A stretch of 64,000 nt of DNA, taken from contig JAJCZV010000017.1 in assembly GCA_029262175.1 (NCBI GenBank), positions 1 to 64,000 of the forward strand, read 5' to 3'. The notes beneath the pieces are model-generated. The model saw only the letters and a program-made list of their open reading frames with translations. It had not been told where the DNA came from and made no database searches. The DNA comes from Gemmatimonadota bacterium. Lineage in GTDB: Bacteria > Gemmatimonadota > Gemmatimonadetes > Palauibacterales > Palauibacteraceae. Positions 53,992 through 63,708 of this stretch are shown here, in pieces (the first letter of the stretch is position 1; each line of letters opens with the position of its first letter). The position numbers were made by a program, and so were the translations under genes.

Positions 53992-54029
53992 GGACCTGGG
54001 CGGCCCTTGCTCGCGGGCCGCCCAGGTCC
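53992..54029 (+). terminator. 15-bp perfect hairpin, candidate terminator
   Basis: GGACCTGGGCGGCCC (53992-54006), 8-base loop, and GGGCCGCCCAGGTCC (54015-54029) form a perfect 15-bp GC-rich stem 6 nt after the ankyrin stop. No T-run follows, so it may be a Rho-assisted terminator or RNA stabiliser. Confidence 0.6.
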
Positions 54030-54080
54030 GCGCGCTCGTGCTGGCATGCCCATACCTTGTGCCGCGACCACTCCCAGACG

Positions 54081-55193
54081 ATGGCCGGCGTCCGAGGACT
54101 TCGATTGGAAAACGCACCCACGCGATCCTCGCTACCCACGACCGGAAAGCTGGTCCTCGGTGTTTTCGCGTTTGGCGGACTTACAGCGCTAGGGATCTTC
54201 GCGCTGGTTCGATGGCGACCTCCAGCGGAAGTGGGCCCCCTTCTGGCGTTGCTGACCCCCGGGGTGATCGCAGTGCTGCTCGGCCTTCTCGCGATCGACT
54301 TCCTGCTCGGGGGGCTCCGATACCGCCTGCTCCTCGATGGACAGATCTTTTCACACGTGTCGTTGTGGCACTGCATGCGGGCGAACTGGGCGAACATGCT
54401 GTTGGGGGCCCTTACGCCCGCCCAGACCGGTGGCGGCGCCGCACAGCTCTACATTCTCTGTCGCCGCGGGGCCTTTCTGTCGGAAGCGATCCTCGCTTCG
54501 CTCCTGACCTTCGCCGCGACGCTGCTGTTTTTTGCGCTCGGAGGCGTGGTTGCCCTCGCCCTTATACCGAAGGAGCTGCTCGCTCCTGGCGTAGCGACGG
54601 CGCTCGTAGCCGCGATGGTCGCAGTCACTCTACTGGCGGGTGGACTGATCGCGGCCATGGCCGCCCAGGCGCGCACCCTGAGGCTCATCCGAAAGTTGAT
54701 CAGTAAGCTCACGAAACGCGGCACCCGCTTCAGACGCGGGGGCGCGGCAGCGCGGCGGCTGTTGAGCCGGGAGATCGGGCGTCTTGGCCAGGGGATACGG
54801 ACGGTGGCGGGGCACGGAAAGATCACGTTGTTCTGGATGTGCCTGGTCACGGCGACGCTATTTCTCAACAAGTACGCGAGCGGATACGTGTTGGCCCGAG
54901 CCCTTCAGGGATCGGTCGACCCGGCCTTCTTCGGACTCCAGTTGCTTCAGAACATCGTGATGTACTTCGCGCCGACGCCGGGCGGCGCAGGGATCGCCGA
55001 GGCGTCATCTGGCGTGCTCTTGAACCGAGTCCTGGCCGCCGAAATCACCGTCTTGTGGGTCGTCGGGTGGAGGCTGCTCACCACCTTCTTCGGCACGATG
55101 TTCGGTGCGTTCGTACTGTTCGGAGAGGCCCGCCGTCATGTTGTGGACGTGCGGGTAGACGAGCGGGAGGCGGGAGAACGGGTGGCGAAGTGA
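54081..55193 (+). CDS. Flippase-like integral membrane protein (UPF0104/LPG synthase TM type)
   Basis: 370 residues with about eight transmembrane segments. Family features: RYRLLLDGQIFSHVSLWHCMRANWANMLLGALTPAQTGGGAAQLYIL and the C-terminal TPGGAGIAEASSGVLLNR. Proteins of this type flip or modify lipids. The GTG/ATG of a phospholipase D gene overlaps or nearly touches its stop, so the pair is likely one functional unit in phospholipid metabolism. An upstream in-frame ATG at 54057 has no ribosome site. Confidence 0.88.
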   Translation: MAGVRGLRLENAPTRSSLPTTGKLVLGVFAFGGLTALGIFALVRWRPPAEVGPLLALLTPGVIAVLLGLLAIDFLLGGLRYRLLLDGQIFSHVSLWHCMRANWANMLLGALTPAQTGGGAAQLYILCRRGAFLSEAILASLLTFAATLLFFALGGVVALALIPKELLAPGVATALVAAMVAVTLLAGGLIAAMAAQARTLRLIRKLISKLTKRGTRFRRGGAAARRLLSREIGRLGQGIRTVAGHGKITLFWMCLVTATLFLNKYASGYVLARALQGSVDPAFFGLQLLQNIVMYFAPTPGGAGIAEASSGVLLNRVLAAEITVLWVVGWRLLTTFFGTMFGAFVLFGEARRHVVDVRVDEREAGERVAK

Positions 55194-56377
55194 CGAACAT
55201 GCGGCTGTGTCTCGGTGGGGCGGAGTTTTGGGAGAACCTTCAGCGCGATATTCGTAACGCGCGCGAGTACGTCTACGTACAAACGCTCTCCTTCGAGGGC
55301 GACGCCGCCGGGCAGGGCTTGGCCGACGCCCTGTTGGCTTCGGCCGCACCCACCAAACGCGTCGTCGCCGATGCGGTCACCAAGTACGTCATCAACGATC
55401 GCCTCATCGGTCTACCTGCGGCCCGGCGCGACAAGACGTTGCAACGCGAGGTGCAAGCAACCGGCGAGATGTGCGCTCGCATGGAGGCCGGTGGCGTTCC
55501 CGTTCGATTCGCTTGGCCTGTCGGGCGGCGCTTCTATCGCCTCGTGGTGCGAAACCACAAAAAGATCGTGGTGATCGACGACCAGGTCGCCTACCTCGGC
55601 GGGATCAACTTCAGCGATCACAACTTTGCGTGGCACGACTTCATGATCCGGATCGAAAGTCCGGGAATCGCGAAGTTCTTGAGAGAAGACTTCGAGCAAA
55701 CCTGGACCGGACACGATCAGGACGCCGCCACGGAGGTCGATGGCGACGAGCTGATCATCGGAAACGGACGAGGGAACAAGGCCATGCGAAGCGCGGTCGC
55801 ACGGGCCCTCGACGACGCGAAGGAGAGAATCGTCGTTCAGTGCCCCTACATCAGCGAACCCTTCTGGAGGGCCTTGGGGCGCGCCCAGCGCCGAGGCGTC
55901 CACGTGACGCTGATGATGCCGGAACAGCACAATCGGAGCATCATGAAGTGGGGCACGCTGGACGCGGCGCACCACGAGGGCTTCGAAGTTCGGATGCTCC
56001 CTGGTTCGATGACCCACGCCAAGGTGATGCGGGCCGACGACGCATTGATCATCGGGTCCGCCAACTTCGACTTCGTGAGCTTTCGCATCCAGCCAGAGGT
56101 CGTCTTCATCACTCGCCAGCCGAACCTCGTCCGCGAAGTCAACGAACGTCTGCTGGACCCCGATCTGGCGCGTTGTAGCGAGCCCGGGAGAGAACCGCAA
56201 AATCGGGTGCTCGAGCGGCTCGGAGGATTGGGAATGCGAGTACTCGAACCGCTCTCGTATTGGTGGGGGCGCGAGCGGCGGACCAGCCCGATTCCGTTGG
56301 CCAAATGGAGCGACGGCTTGGCCGTCCCCAAAAGAGACAGCCTGGTCGTTCCGACGATCGGCGTGAGCGAAGTCTAG
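55190..56377 (+). CDS. Phospholipase D/cardiolipin-synthase-like protein
   Basis: 395 residues from GTG 55190 (or ATG 55199). Two HKD motifs: RNHKKIVVIDDQVAYLGGINF and MTHAKVMRADDALIIGSANFD, giving the His-Lys-Asp pairs of the PLD superfamily. It lacks the N-terminal transmembrane segments of classical cardiolipin synthase, resembling soluble ClsB-like enzymes. It would transfer phosphatidyl groups; the flippase-like gene before it suggests membrane lipid assembly. Confidence 0.92.
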   Translation: MTNMRLCLGGAEFWENLQRDIRNAREYVYVQTLSFEGDAAGQGLADALLASAAPTKRVVADAVTKYVINDRLIGLPAARRDKTLQREVQATGEMCARMEAGGVPVRFAWPVGRRFYRLVVRNHKKIVVIDDQVAYLGGINFSDHNFAWHDFMIRIESPGIAKFLREDFEQTWTGHDQDAATEVDGDELIIGNGRGNKAMRSAVARALDDAKERIVVQCPYISEPFWRALGRAQRRGVHVTLMMPEQHNRSIMKWGTLDAAHHEGFEVRMLPGSMTHAKVMRADDALIIGSANFDFVSFRIQPEVVFITRQPNLVREVNERLLDPDLARCSEPGREPQNRVLERLGGLGMRVLEPLSYWWGRERRTSPIPLAKWSDGLAVPKRDSLVVPTIGVSEV

Positions 56378-56389
56378 CCGTAGCGAAGT

Positions 56390-57481
56390 TTAGGCAAACA
56401 CCTCAGCGAGGACTCGGTACGCGTTCCCTCCCCCGAGCTTCGATACGTCTCCGTTGGACAGCCCGCGTGCCGAAAGCCCGCTCAGCCAGTCTGGCACCTC
56501 CCGATAATTGCCGATGACCGGTCGATAGTTGCCGTCCATATCCGTCCCCAGGCCGACGTGATCGATTCCGACGAGGTCTACCATCCGCAGCGTGTTTTCG
56601 ACGAAGTCTTCGAGGGAAGTGTTCCCGAAGCCCGACGGCCACATCCCGATCACGCCCCCGGACTCGGCCACCAGGAGCGCGTGCTCCGGCTCCAGAAGCC
56701 GCGGATGCTGATTCTCCCCGTGTTTGAGCTGACTGTGCGACAGAACGATAGGCGCCTCGCTCGTCTCGATCACGTGAGCCGCCGTCTCGAACGACGCGTG
56801 GGCGACATCGATCACCATGCCGAGTGCGTTCATCTCGCGGACGACGTCACGGCCGATAGAAGAAAGACCTCCGTATACCGCGGGTTCGGTTTGGAGGTCG
56901 CCGAGGTCGTTCTGTGCGTAGTGAACGAGCTGGATCGAGCGAACCCCATCTCGATACAGGCGCGCGAGTCGATCCGGCTCTCCTTCGAGACAATCGCCGC
57001 CTTCACAGGCGAGAAAGACTCCCACCCGCCGCTCCGCGACGGCCGCCTCGACGCCCGACCGATCGCGAACGAGGTCCGCCGGCGCCGCCGACACGATGGA
57101 CCGGACATCGCTCAATTGACGCTCGTATTCCCCCCAGGCCTCGCCGGTCTCATACGCGCGAACGGGCCGCACTCCAGTTTCGGTCACCGCCAGAATCTTC
57201 ATATCGGAAACCAGCGAGAAGAAGCCCCCGGACATCCCACCCGACACCATCTCGGCGATGCGGGCGACCGTAGCCTCGTCCCCCGAGTAGCCGGGGCCCC
57301 CGCGACCAAAGAACGCTCCGGGATGGCAATGCAGATCGAAGGTCAGGTCTCCAGCCCCAACGGCGGGGCCGTGCCGTGCGACCCCGTGGGCGCGGAACGG
57401 ACTCGTCGGCCCACGATTCAGAAGAAACGGAGCCGACAGGCCCGCGGCCGCCCCACCAAGAAAGTCTCGTCTCGTCAGCAT
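56390..57481 (-). CDS. Secreted M19 (renal dipeptidase-like) dipeptidase
   Basis: 363 residues. Twin-arginine signal (TRRDFLGGAAAGLSAPFLL), then a TIM-barrel dipeptidase with the zinc motif FDLHCHPGA (HxH-like), a CEGGDCLEG region (bridging acid), IVLSHSQ and the C-terminal DHVGLGTDMDGN. It would cleave dipeptides outside the cytoplasm. Start at 57481 has AGAGAGG upstream. It is convergent with phospholipase D. Confidence 0.9.
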   Translation of the reverse strand: MLTRRDFLGGAAAGLSAPFLLNRGPTSPFRAHGVARHGPAVGAGDLTFDLHCHPGAFFGRGGPGYSGDEATVARIAEMVSGGMSGGFFSLVSDMKILAVTETGVRPVRAYETGEAWGEYERQLSDVRSIVSAAPADLVRDRSGVEAAVAERRVGVFLACEGGDCLEGEPDRLARLYRDGVRSIQLVHYAQNDLGDLQTEPAVYGGLSSIGRDVVREMNALGMVIDVAHASFETAAHVIETSEAPIVLSHSQLKHGENQHPRLLEPEHALLVAESGGVIGMWPSGFGNTSLEDFVENTLRMVDLVGIDHVGLGTDMDGNYRPVIGNYREVPDWLSGLSARGLSNGDVSKLGGGNAYRVLAEVFA

Positions 57482-57567
57482 CGGTCTACCTCTCTAGCGA
57501 CCAGCTCCAGCGGCTCGCACTGGCAAAAAGCTGCCTTTCGGACGCCAACATTGTATGCTCCGTCCCC

Positions 57568-59502
57568 ATGATTTCGGTATCCGGTCTTGAAAAGACCTAT
57601 GGAGCTGACCCGCTCTTCTCAGACGTTTCTTTCCTACTCAACGCTGGCGACTGCTACGGATTAGTAGGTGCCAACGGGTCGGGCAAGACGACGCTTCTCA
57701 ATATCCTCAGCGGAGATGAGGAGCCGACGGAGGGGTCCGTCACGGTCCCACGGCGACTTCGGCTGGGTCTCCTGCGTCAGGATCAATTCCTGTACGAAAA
57801 CGAGGAGATCCTGGGCGTCGCAATGATGGGAAATCCGGAGCTCTGGAACGCCATCGTCGAGAAAGAGAAGCTGATCGCCGGGGCCGACGAGGCGTTCGAC
57901 GCGGACCGCTTTTCCGAACTCGAAGAAACGATCCAGCGGCACGACGGCTACGCAGCGGAATCCAGAGCGGCGGAGATTCTCGAGGGCCTCGGGTTCTTGA
58001 CCGAAGTGCACCGCCAGCCGCTCTCGACGTTGTCGGGCGGGTTCAAGCTTCGAGTGCTTTTGGCGCAGGCCCTGGCCGGGACGCCCGACATCCTGCTTCT
58101 CGATGAGCCGACGAACCACCTGGACATTTTGTCCATCCGTTGGCTCGAGAAATTCCTACGAGAGTTCCCCGGACCCGTCGTCGTCATCTCACACGATCAC
58201 CGCTTTTTGGACAACGTCTCGACGCACATCCTCGACGTCGACTACCAAACCGTCACCATGTACAAGGGCAACTATTCCGAGTTCTTGCAGGGGAAGCGAG
58301 ATGAACGGGAGCGGCGCGAGAAAGACATCACGAAGCGCGAAAAAGAGATTGCCCACCACCGGGAGTTCGTAGACCGTTTTCGGGCCAAAGCGAGCAAGGC
58401 GCGACAGGCGCAGAGCAAGCTCAGGCTGATCGAGAAACGCGCCGACAGTCTGCAAGCGCTCGCGCCAAGCTCGCGCCGATATCCGAACTTCCGCTTCGAG
58501 CAGCGGCGACCCAGTGGCCGCGAAGTGCTCAAGATCAAGGGCATCAAGAAAGCCTTCGACGACAACGAGGTGCTGCACGGCGTCGACCTGACGCTACGGC
58601 GCAAAGATCGACTGGCGATCATGGGTCCCAACGGAATCGGAAAATCGACACTCCTCAAGATCGTGATGGGCGAACTCGAACCCGACGCGGGCACCATCGA
58701 GTGGGGCTACGAGACGCACCCGAGCTACTTCGCCCAGGACCACCAGGAGCAGTTCGAGACCCCGAAGCAGGCGGCAGACGACTGGATCGCGGATTTCTGT
58801 CCGGGGAAGACCATCGGGTATGTGCGCGGTGAGATGGGTCGGGTGCTGTTCTCGGGGGACGATGCGAAGAAGCGGCTGGGAACGCTTTCGGGAGGCGAGG
58901 CGGCGCGTCTCGTGTTTTGTCGGATCGCGATCGAACAACCGAACGTGCTGGTCTTCGACGAGCCGACCAACCACCTCGACCTCGAGTCGATCGAGGCGCT
59001 GGTCGAATCGCTAGAACGCTACGACGGCACGATCGTCCTCGTCTCGCACGATCGGTGGTTCGTTTCGCAGCTTGCCACGCGGATCGTCGAGATCTCGCCG
59101 GAAGGCATTCGCGACTATCACGGGACCTACGAAGATTACGTGCATTCTTGCGGCGACGACCACCTCGACGTCGATACCGTCGTACTCAAGGCCAAAAAGA
59201 AGAAGCGCGCCGCCAAAGACCCCAAAACTTCTGCGAGCCCCGGCAAGAAACGGCCGCAGAAGAATCGCTACAAAGGGGGAGAGCTCACAAAGCGGCGGGA
59301 CAAGATCACGAATCGGATCCAGAAGTCCGAAGCGCGGGTGGCCGAAATCGACGAGATCTTCTGCGATCCCACGTTCTATGAGCGCACCCCGCCCGAGGAG
59401 ATCCGGACCGTGGAGGCCGAGCGGGCCAAGCTTCAGACGGGGATTGCCGATCTCGTCAGCGAATGGGAACAAGTAGAGGAGGCGCTGGCGGACCTAGACT
59501 GA
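57568..59502 (+). CDS. ABC-F family ATPase
   Basis: 644 residues from ATG 57568. Two ABC domains in one chain without membrane segments. Domain 1: Walker A GLVGANGSGKTT, signature LSGGFKLR, Walker B ILLLDEPTNHLDIL; domain 2: MGPNGIGKST, TLSGGEAARL, VLVFDEPTNHLDLES. The interdomain linker (about 240-330) is charged, and a basic C-terminal tail (about 560-644, KKKKRAAKDP) is followed by a coiled coil. ABC-F proteins act on the ribosome to relieve stalling or give antibiotic resistance; the exact role is unknown. Confidence 0.93.
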   Translation: MISVSGLEKTYGADPLFSDVSFLLNAGDCYGLVGANGSGKTTLLNILSGDEEPTEGSVTVPRRLRLGLLRQDQFLYENEEILGVAMMGNPELWNAIVEKEKLIAGADEAFDADRFSELEETIQRHDGYAAESRAAEILEGLGFLTEVHRQPLSTLSGGFKLRVLLAQALAGTPDILLLDEPTNHLDILSIRWLEKFLREFPGPVVVISHDHRFLDNVSTHILDVDYQTVTMYKGNYSEFLQGKRDERERREKDITKREKEIAHHREFVDRFRAKASKARQAQSKLRLIEKRADSLQALAPSSRRYPNFRFEQRRPSGREVLKIKGIKKAFDDNEVLHGVDLTLRRKDRLAIMGPNGIGKSTLLKIVMGELEPDAGTIEWGYETHPSYFAQDHQEQFETPKQAADDWIADFCPGKTIGYVRGEMGRVLFSGDDAKKRLGTLSGGEAARLVFCRIAIEQPNVLVFDEPTNHLDLESIEALVESLERYDGTIVLVSHDRWFVSQLATRIVEISPEGIRDYHGTYEDYVHSCGDDHLDVDTVVLKAKKKKRAAKDPKTSASPGKKRPQKNRYKGGELTKRRDKITNRIQKSEARVAEIDEIFCDPTFYERTPPEEIRTVEAERAKLQTGIADLVSEWEQVEEALADLD

Positions 59503-59983
59503 TCCGCTCACCGCCCCCTTCGACCCGCTTGTAGACGGCGTGCGTCACACGCTCGGTTCCGTCTTCGTTCGTCCGACGATACTCGTTGTTGATCGTGTTC
59601 CCGTCCTCCGACAGCACGTTGAGGATGATCTGGTTCACGCGCCCGTTTCGTTTGTTGAGAATGCGTGTCGTCCGTTCATCCACGATCTCGACGGCGGTCT
59701 CGCTGTTCTCCTGACCGGTAACGGGTCGAAAGACACCGTCGAACATCGTGACGTATCCCCATTCCGACTTGCGCCCCTCGGCGTTGGTCGAGGCGACGGT
59801 GATCTTCATCCCACCGTCCCCGTACGGTTCATACGTCATGATGTTGATCGCTGGGGGAGGCGCATCGGACTGAAGTTGCCACACACCGAATCGCGGGTTG
59901 TCCGTCTGGGCCGCGAGGTCGGTGCTCGCCAGTATCGCAACGGCAAAGATGACGAGACTTCGGTTCAGCTTCGTTCCATACAT
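59456..59983 (-). CDS. Hypothetical secreted protein, 175 residues
   Basis: A signal peptide (LNRSLVIFAVAILASTDLAAQ) is followed by a beta-rich domain with FGVWQLQSDAPPPAINIMTYEPYGDGGMKIT and TRILNKRNGRVNQIILNVL. Start ATG 59983 has GGAGAGG upstream. Its stop overlaps the 3' end of the ABC-F gene by 47 bp on the other strand. No family recognised. Confidence 0.75.
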   Translation of the reverse strand: MYGTKLNRSLVIFAVAILASTDLAAQTDNPRFGVWQLQSDAPPPAINIMTYEPYGDGGMKITVASTNAEGRKSEWGYVTMFDGVFRPVTGQENSETAVEIVDERTTRILNKRNGRVNQIILNVLSEDGNTINNEYRRTNEDGTERVTHAVYKRVEGGGERISLGPPAPPLLVPIR

Positions 59984-60024
59984 CCGTGCCTCTCCTTCGG
60001 TTTGTCGGCTCGAGCGGCAACTCG

Positions 60025-60474
60025 TCAACACTCGAATTGGCGCAAATGATGATCAAGGTGCCGATACAGCAGAACGTCCCAGTCCTTGGGCTTCATGTTT
60101 CCGAAGACCGGATGGGTTTTCGCGAGTTTGTCCGGTGGCGTCTTCATGTAATCGTCGAGCAGGTTGACCACGATGGCGCGATCTTGCTCAAGCCCCTTCG
60201 GATCGGTTTCGAACGCTCCCGAGGGCGCCTCGACCTTTCCTTCGGGCCACTTCATCACGTGTAGAAGCAAGTAGCGAATCGGGCCGAATCGAAAGAGACC
60301 ACTGGGAGACGTCTTCGAACCGTGCAGCATCATCCGCATCCCGTCGGCAAGGTGCGGGAGCATCTGCGCATGATCCATCTTCCCCCACTTCCTCGTGTCG
60401 TCCTCGGAGAACGAACCGATACGTTCGACGACCTGCTGATAGATCCCCTGTTCGCGTATCCCGGGATAGCTCAT
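60025..60474 (-). CDS. DUF1569-like cytosolic protein
   Basis: 149 residues from ATG 60474, with AGGAG 7 nt upstream. Helical bundle of the DinB-like DUF1569 type: KWGKMDHAQMLPHLADGM and a C-terminal MKPKDWDVLLYRHLDHHLRQF with clustered His that could bind metal. Function unknown; the whole is usually found alone. Confidence 0.8.
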   Translation of the reverse strand: MSYPGIREQGIYQQVVERIGSFSEDDTRKWGKMDHAQMLPHLADGMRMMLHGSKTSPSGLFRFGPIRYLLLHVMKWPEGKVEAPSGAFETDPKGLEQDRAIVVNLLDDYMKTPPDKLAKTHPVFGNMKPKDWDVLLYRHLDHHLRQFEC

Positions 60475-60678
60475 GGCGCTCCTGGTCCTTTTCGAGGTGT
60501 GACCTCCCAATCTGGGCACGTCTCCGCTTCTCTGAAACCCGCTCGCCCGCTGGCCCGCCTGGGTCGGGGGGCGGCCCGCCATCGGCAGCGGCCCACGATT
60601 CGTCCGCGGTTGCCCAACTCCGTCCCGACGAGAACCTTGGTACCGTGACCGCACGAGCCCGCCCCGCCCAGGATCGAG

Positions 60679-61920
60679 ATGACCACGCCCTATCCGACCT
60701 CTGATCGTTGTGCCGCGCTCCAGGAACGGCTGCGCGCGTTTATGGCCACGCACGTCCACCCCAGCGACGAGGCGTTTCACGCACAGTTGGGGACGAGGGA
60801 TCGATTCTCGACCCCACCCATCCTGGCAGAGCTGAAGGAAAAGGCTCGAAGCGAGGGGCTCTGGAACCTCTTTCTTCCACCCTCGAAGGACGCTGACGGC
60901 ACCGATGCCGGTCTTTCCAACCTGGAGTACGCCCCGCTCTGCGAGATCATGGGGCGCGTGTCTTGGGCCCCCGAAGTCTTCAACTGCAACGCACCGGATA
61001 CCGGGAATATGGAAGTACTCCACAAGTACGGTACGCCAGAACAGCAGCGTCGCTGGCTGACACCCCTGCTGGCCGGAGAAATCCGATCCTGCTTCGCCAT
61101 GACGGAACCCGCGGTTGCCTCGTCGGATGCCACCAACATCGCGTCGTCGATCGAGCGAGACGGGGACGAGTACGTGATCAACGGGCACAAATGGTGGGTG
61201 ACGCAATCGCCGAGGGCCGAGTGCGCGATCTCCATATTCATGGGAAAGACAGATCTCGCGGCCGAACGGCACCGACAACAGTCGATGGTGCTGGTGCCGA
61301 TGGATACGCCCGGGGTCGAGGTCGTCCGCCCCTTGAGCGTCTTCGGGTACGACGGCGCGCCGGAAGGGCATGGTGAGATTCGGTTCACCGATGTTCGAGT
61401 CCCGGTCGAGAACATCTTGTTGGGCGAAGGCCGCGGGTTCGAGATCGCTCAAGGGCGCCTCGGGCCTGGTCGAATCCACCACTGTATGCGTTTGGTCGGC
61501 GTCGCCGAACGCGCGTTGGACTCCATGAAGGAGCGGGCAAAGATTCGCGTCGCTTTTGGTGGGCCCTTATCCGAGAAGGGGGCGCTACGGCACCAGGTCG
61601 CCGAGTGTCGGATCGCTATCGATCAAGCCCGGCTGCTCACCCTCCACGCGGCCCACATGATGGACACGGTGGGCAACAAAGCGGCACGAGCGGAGATCGG
61701 CATGATCAAGGTCGTCGCGCCTCGCATGGCCTGCCGCGTTCTCGATCGGGCGATCCAGATTCATGGCGCCGCCGGGGTCAGCGAGGACTATTGGCTCGCA
61801 GAGGCCTACGCCCACGCTCGCACGCTGCGGCTGGCCGACGGCCCCGATGAAGTCCACCTGGAGACCATCGCGAAGCTGGAGCTGCGCAAAGCTCGTGTGC
61901 GCACGGAGACGCGAGCGTAG
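60679..61920 (+). CDS. Acyl-CoA dehydrogenase
   Basis: 413 residues from ATG 60679, fold with the substrate/FAD-binding motif [17 protein letters not shown] and [10 protein letters not shown] and the C-terminal ALQ-type helices with [33 protein letters not shown], which carries the acid/FAD region. It introduces the first double bond of beta-oxidation. The stop is 6 bp from the end of the convergent APH-like gene. The family (ACAD10/11-like) is often fused with or near such kinases. Confidence 0.94.
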   Translation: MTTPYPTSDRCAALQERLRAFMATHVHPSDEAFHAQLGTRDRFSTPPILAELKEKARSEGLWNLFLPPSKDADGTDAGLSNLEYAPLCEIMGRVSWAPEVFNCNAPDTGNMEVLHKYGTPEQQRRWLTPLLAGEIRSCFAMTEPAVASSDATNIASSIERDGDEYVINGHKWWVTQSPRAECAISIFMGKTDLAAERHRQQSMVLVPMDTPGVEVVRPLSVFGYDGAPEGHGEIRFTDVRVPVENILLGEGRGFEIAQGRLGPGRIHHCMRLVGVAERALDSMKERAKIRVAFGGPLSEKGALRHQVAECRIAIDQARLLTLHAAHMMDTVGNKAARAEIGMIKVVAPRMACRVLDRAIQIHGAAGVSEDYWLAEAYAHARTLRLADGPDEVHLETIAKLELRKARVRTETRA

Positions 61921-61925
61921 GTAAC

Positions 61926-62972
61926 CTACGCCCGCTGAGCGAAGGACCACCCTGCATCCGCGAGCATCGGCGCTTTCTCGCCGACGGCGCGCGCGTTTGT
62001 CGAACTCGCGTTTCCCTGCAACGCTCGGGCATAGACCCCCTGGCAGATCGACGCCAGGCGAAACAGCCCGAACGCCATGAAGAAGTCCCAGTCCGGAACG
62101 CCGTCCCGACCCGTCCGACGGCAATAGGCTGACACGTACTCGGTCTCGGAAGGGATGCCGAGGGCCTCGCAGTCCTGGTCCCCGAGTCCCTTCCACAGGG
62201 GGCCCTCTGGCAGGTGATACGTCATGCAGTTGTAGGCGAGATCCGCGAGCGGGTGCCCCAACGTCGAGAGCTCCCAGTCGACGATCGCCAGGACGCGGGG
62301 CTCGGTCGAGTGCAGGATCATGTTGTCGAGCCGGAAATCCCCGTGGGCGATCGTGGTCTCTTGATCCGAGGGAATGTTCGAGGGCAACCACTGGATCAAG
62401 GCGTCCATCGCGGGGATCGCCTGGTGCTTGGCCGCCTCGTACTGACGGGTCCAGCGGTCGATTTGTCGGCGCACGTAGTCGGTTGGTTTACCGAAATCTT
62501 CCAGGCCGATCGCCTGCCAATCGACCGAGTGAAGCCGAGCCAGCGCGTCGTTCATCGCATCGTAGATCGCCGCCCGCTCCGCGGTGGTGTCCGCCTCCGG
62601 CAGTCCGGGCGCCTGGGGAACGCGGCCCTCGATGTGCGCCATCACGAAGAACGTCTGACCGATCACGTGATCATCGGTGCACAGGTGCAGCATCTTTGGT
62701 ACGGGGACGTCCGTATCTTCGAGCGCCTTCATCACGCGAAACTCTCGTTCAACGAGATGCGCCGAAGGTAGGAGCTGTCCCGGGGGCTTCTTTCGGAGGA
62801 CGAAGAGTTCACCGCCCGCCCGCAGCCGGTAGGTGGGGTTCGATTGTCCCCCCTGATACTGCAGGATCTCGACACCGCTCTTGAAGTCGTCGAGGCCATG
62901 ACCGGCGAGATACTCGGCCAGCCTAGACTCGTCGAGTCGGTGCGCAGGGGTGACCGGACCTAGTGTCGCGAT
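61926..62972 (-). CDS. APH-family phosphotransferase (ACAD10/11-type)
   Basis: 348 residues. Kinase motifs: [14 protein letters not shown] (nucleotide loop), [12 protein letters not shown] (catalytic Asp, Brenner motif), [17 protein letters not shown] (metal-binding Asp). It resembles the kinase domain of ACAD10/ACAD11, which phosphorylates 4-hydroxyacyl-CoA; the acyl-CoA dehydrogenase gene is the next gene, convergent. The domain begins at [18 protein letters not shown]; the codon with a GGAGGAG ribosome site 6-7 nt upstream is ATC (62970-62972), not a standard start. The upstream frame stays open to 63128 but lies in the promoter of the divergent gene. A non-AUG start or a base error is possible. 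Confidence 0.85.
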   Translation of the reverse strand: MATLGPVTPAHRLDESRLAEYLAGHGLDDFKSGVEILQYQGGQSNPTYRLRAGGELFVLRKKPPGQLLPSAHLVEREFRVMKALEDTDVPVPKMLHLCTDDHVIGQTFFVMAHIEGRVPQAPGLPEADTTAERAAIYDAMNDALARLHSVDWQAIGLEDFGKPTDYVRRQIDRWTRQYEAAKHQAIPAMDALIQWLPSNIPSDQETTIAHGDFRLDNMILHSTEPRVLAIVDWELSTLGHPLADLAYNCMTYHLPEGPLWKGLGDQDCEALGIPSETEYVSAYCRRTGRDGVPDWDFFMAFGLFRLASICQGVYARALQGNASSTNARAVGEKAPMLADAGWSFAQRA

Positions 62973-63026
62973 GGGTTCTCTCCTCCACGCGTTCGATGGC
63001 TGCGCCTGCGGACGATGCTTGCGAGA

Positions 63027-63032
63027 TATAAT
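63027..63032 (+). promoter_or_regulatory. Candidate -10 element
   Basis: TATAAT, a perfect consensus, 40 bp before the ATG of the 63072 gene. The interval around -35 (63003-63009) has no good match, so the promoter may be of the extended -10 or weak kind. Confidence 0.45.
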
Positions 63033-63071
63033 TTGAGCGGTCCCCTGACCGTCCCGAAAGGCGTTTGTGGC

Positions 63072-63605
63072 ATGACCGAAACGGTGATGTTCACGTGGAG
63101 TGAGATTCTCCGCGCCGCGCTGGTTCATGGATTGGTCCTCAGCGTGGGCCTCAGCGCGATCGTCGTGGCAAGCCTGCGGCTGAACGCCGAAACGTGGCTC
63201 GACGACTACCCCCCCGACATTCGCGAGGCGTTCGGCGCGATGTCGGAAAAGGCCCGGCGCCAGCGAATCCCCTTCGCGATCCTGTTCGGGTCGCTCCTAT
63301 TGGCCGCAGTGGCATTCGGCTTGGGCTGGTTGTTTTCGGCCGATGGCGCCCCGGGATCTGGTCACGTCTTCGTCTACTTTTTCGTCGTCTTCACGACGTT
63401 CAATCTCATCGATCTCATCCTGCTCGATTGGCTGTGGTTCGTGCGGTTTCAGCCCGATTTCGTTGTCCTTCCCGGGACCAGGGGGTTGGCGGGATACGCT
63501 GATTACTCTTTTCATTTCAGGGCGTTCTTGAAGGGCGTGGCGGGAACGATCGTGGTAGCCTTGTTGGTCGCGGGCGGGGCGGTCGGCCTCCGCCTGCTGG
63601 CCTAG
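63072..63605 (+). CDS. Hypothetical four-span membrane protein, 177 residues
   Basis: Starts at ATG 63072 ([20 protein letters not shown]). Four transmembrane segments ([67 protein letters not shown] and [21 protein letters not shown]). No characterised family recognised. A TATAAT lies 40 bp upstream. Confidence 0.72.
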   Translation: MTETVMFTWSEILRAALVHGLVLSVGLSAIVVASLRLNAETWLDDYPPDIREAFGAMSEKARRQRIPFAILFGSLLLAAVAFGLGWLFSADGAPGSGHVFVYFFVVFTTFNLIDLILLDWLWFVRFQPDFVVLPGTRGLAGYADYSFHFRAFLKGVAGTIVVALLVAGGAVGLRLLA

Positions 63606-63708
63606 CCGTGCCCCCCCCTCCGTGCGGGAATCCGATCCGGGGGGTACTGTGGCCGTCGTTGAACGGACTCCGAGGCGCCTTTGCGTGCACATCTAACCTG
63701 AGCCCACC

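Noticed and set aside
63606..63660. C-run and G-run pair as a terminator
   Set aside because: Pairing is short and imperfect with a large loop and no T-run.
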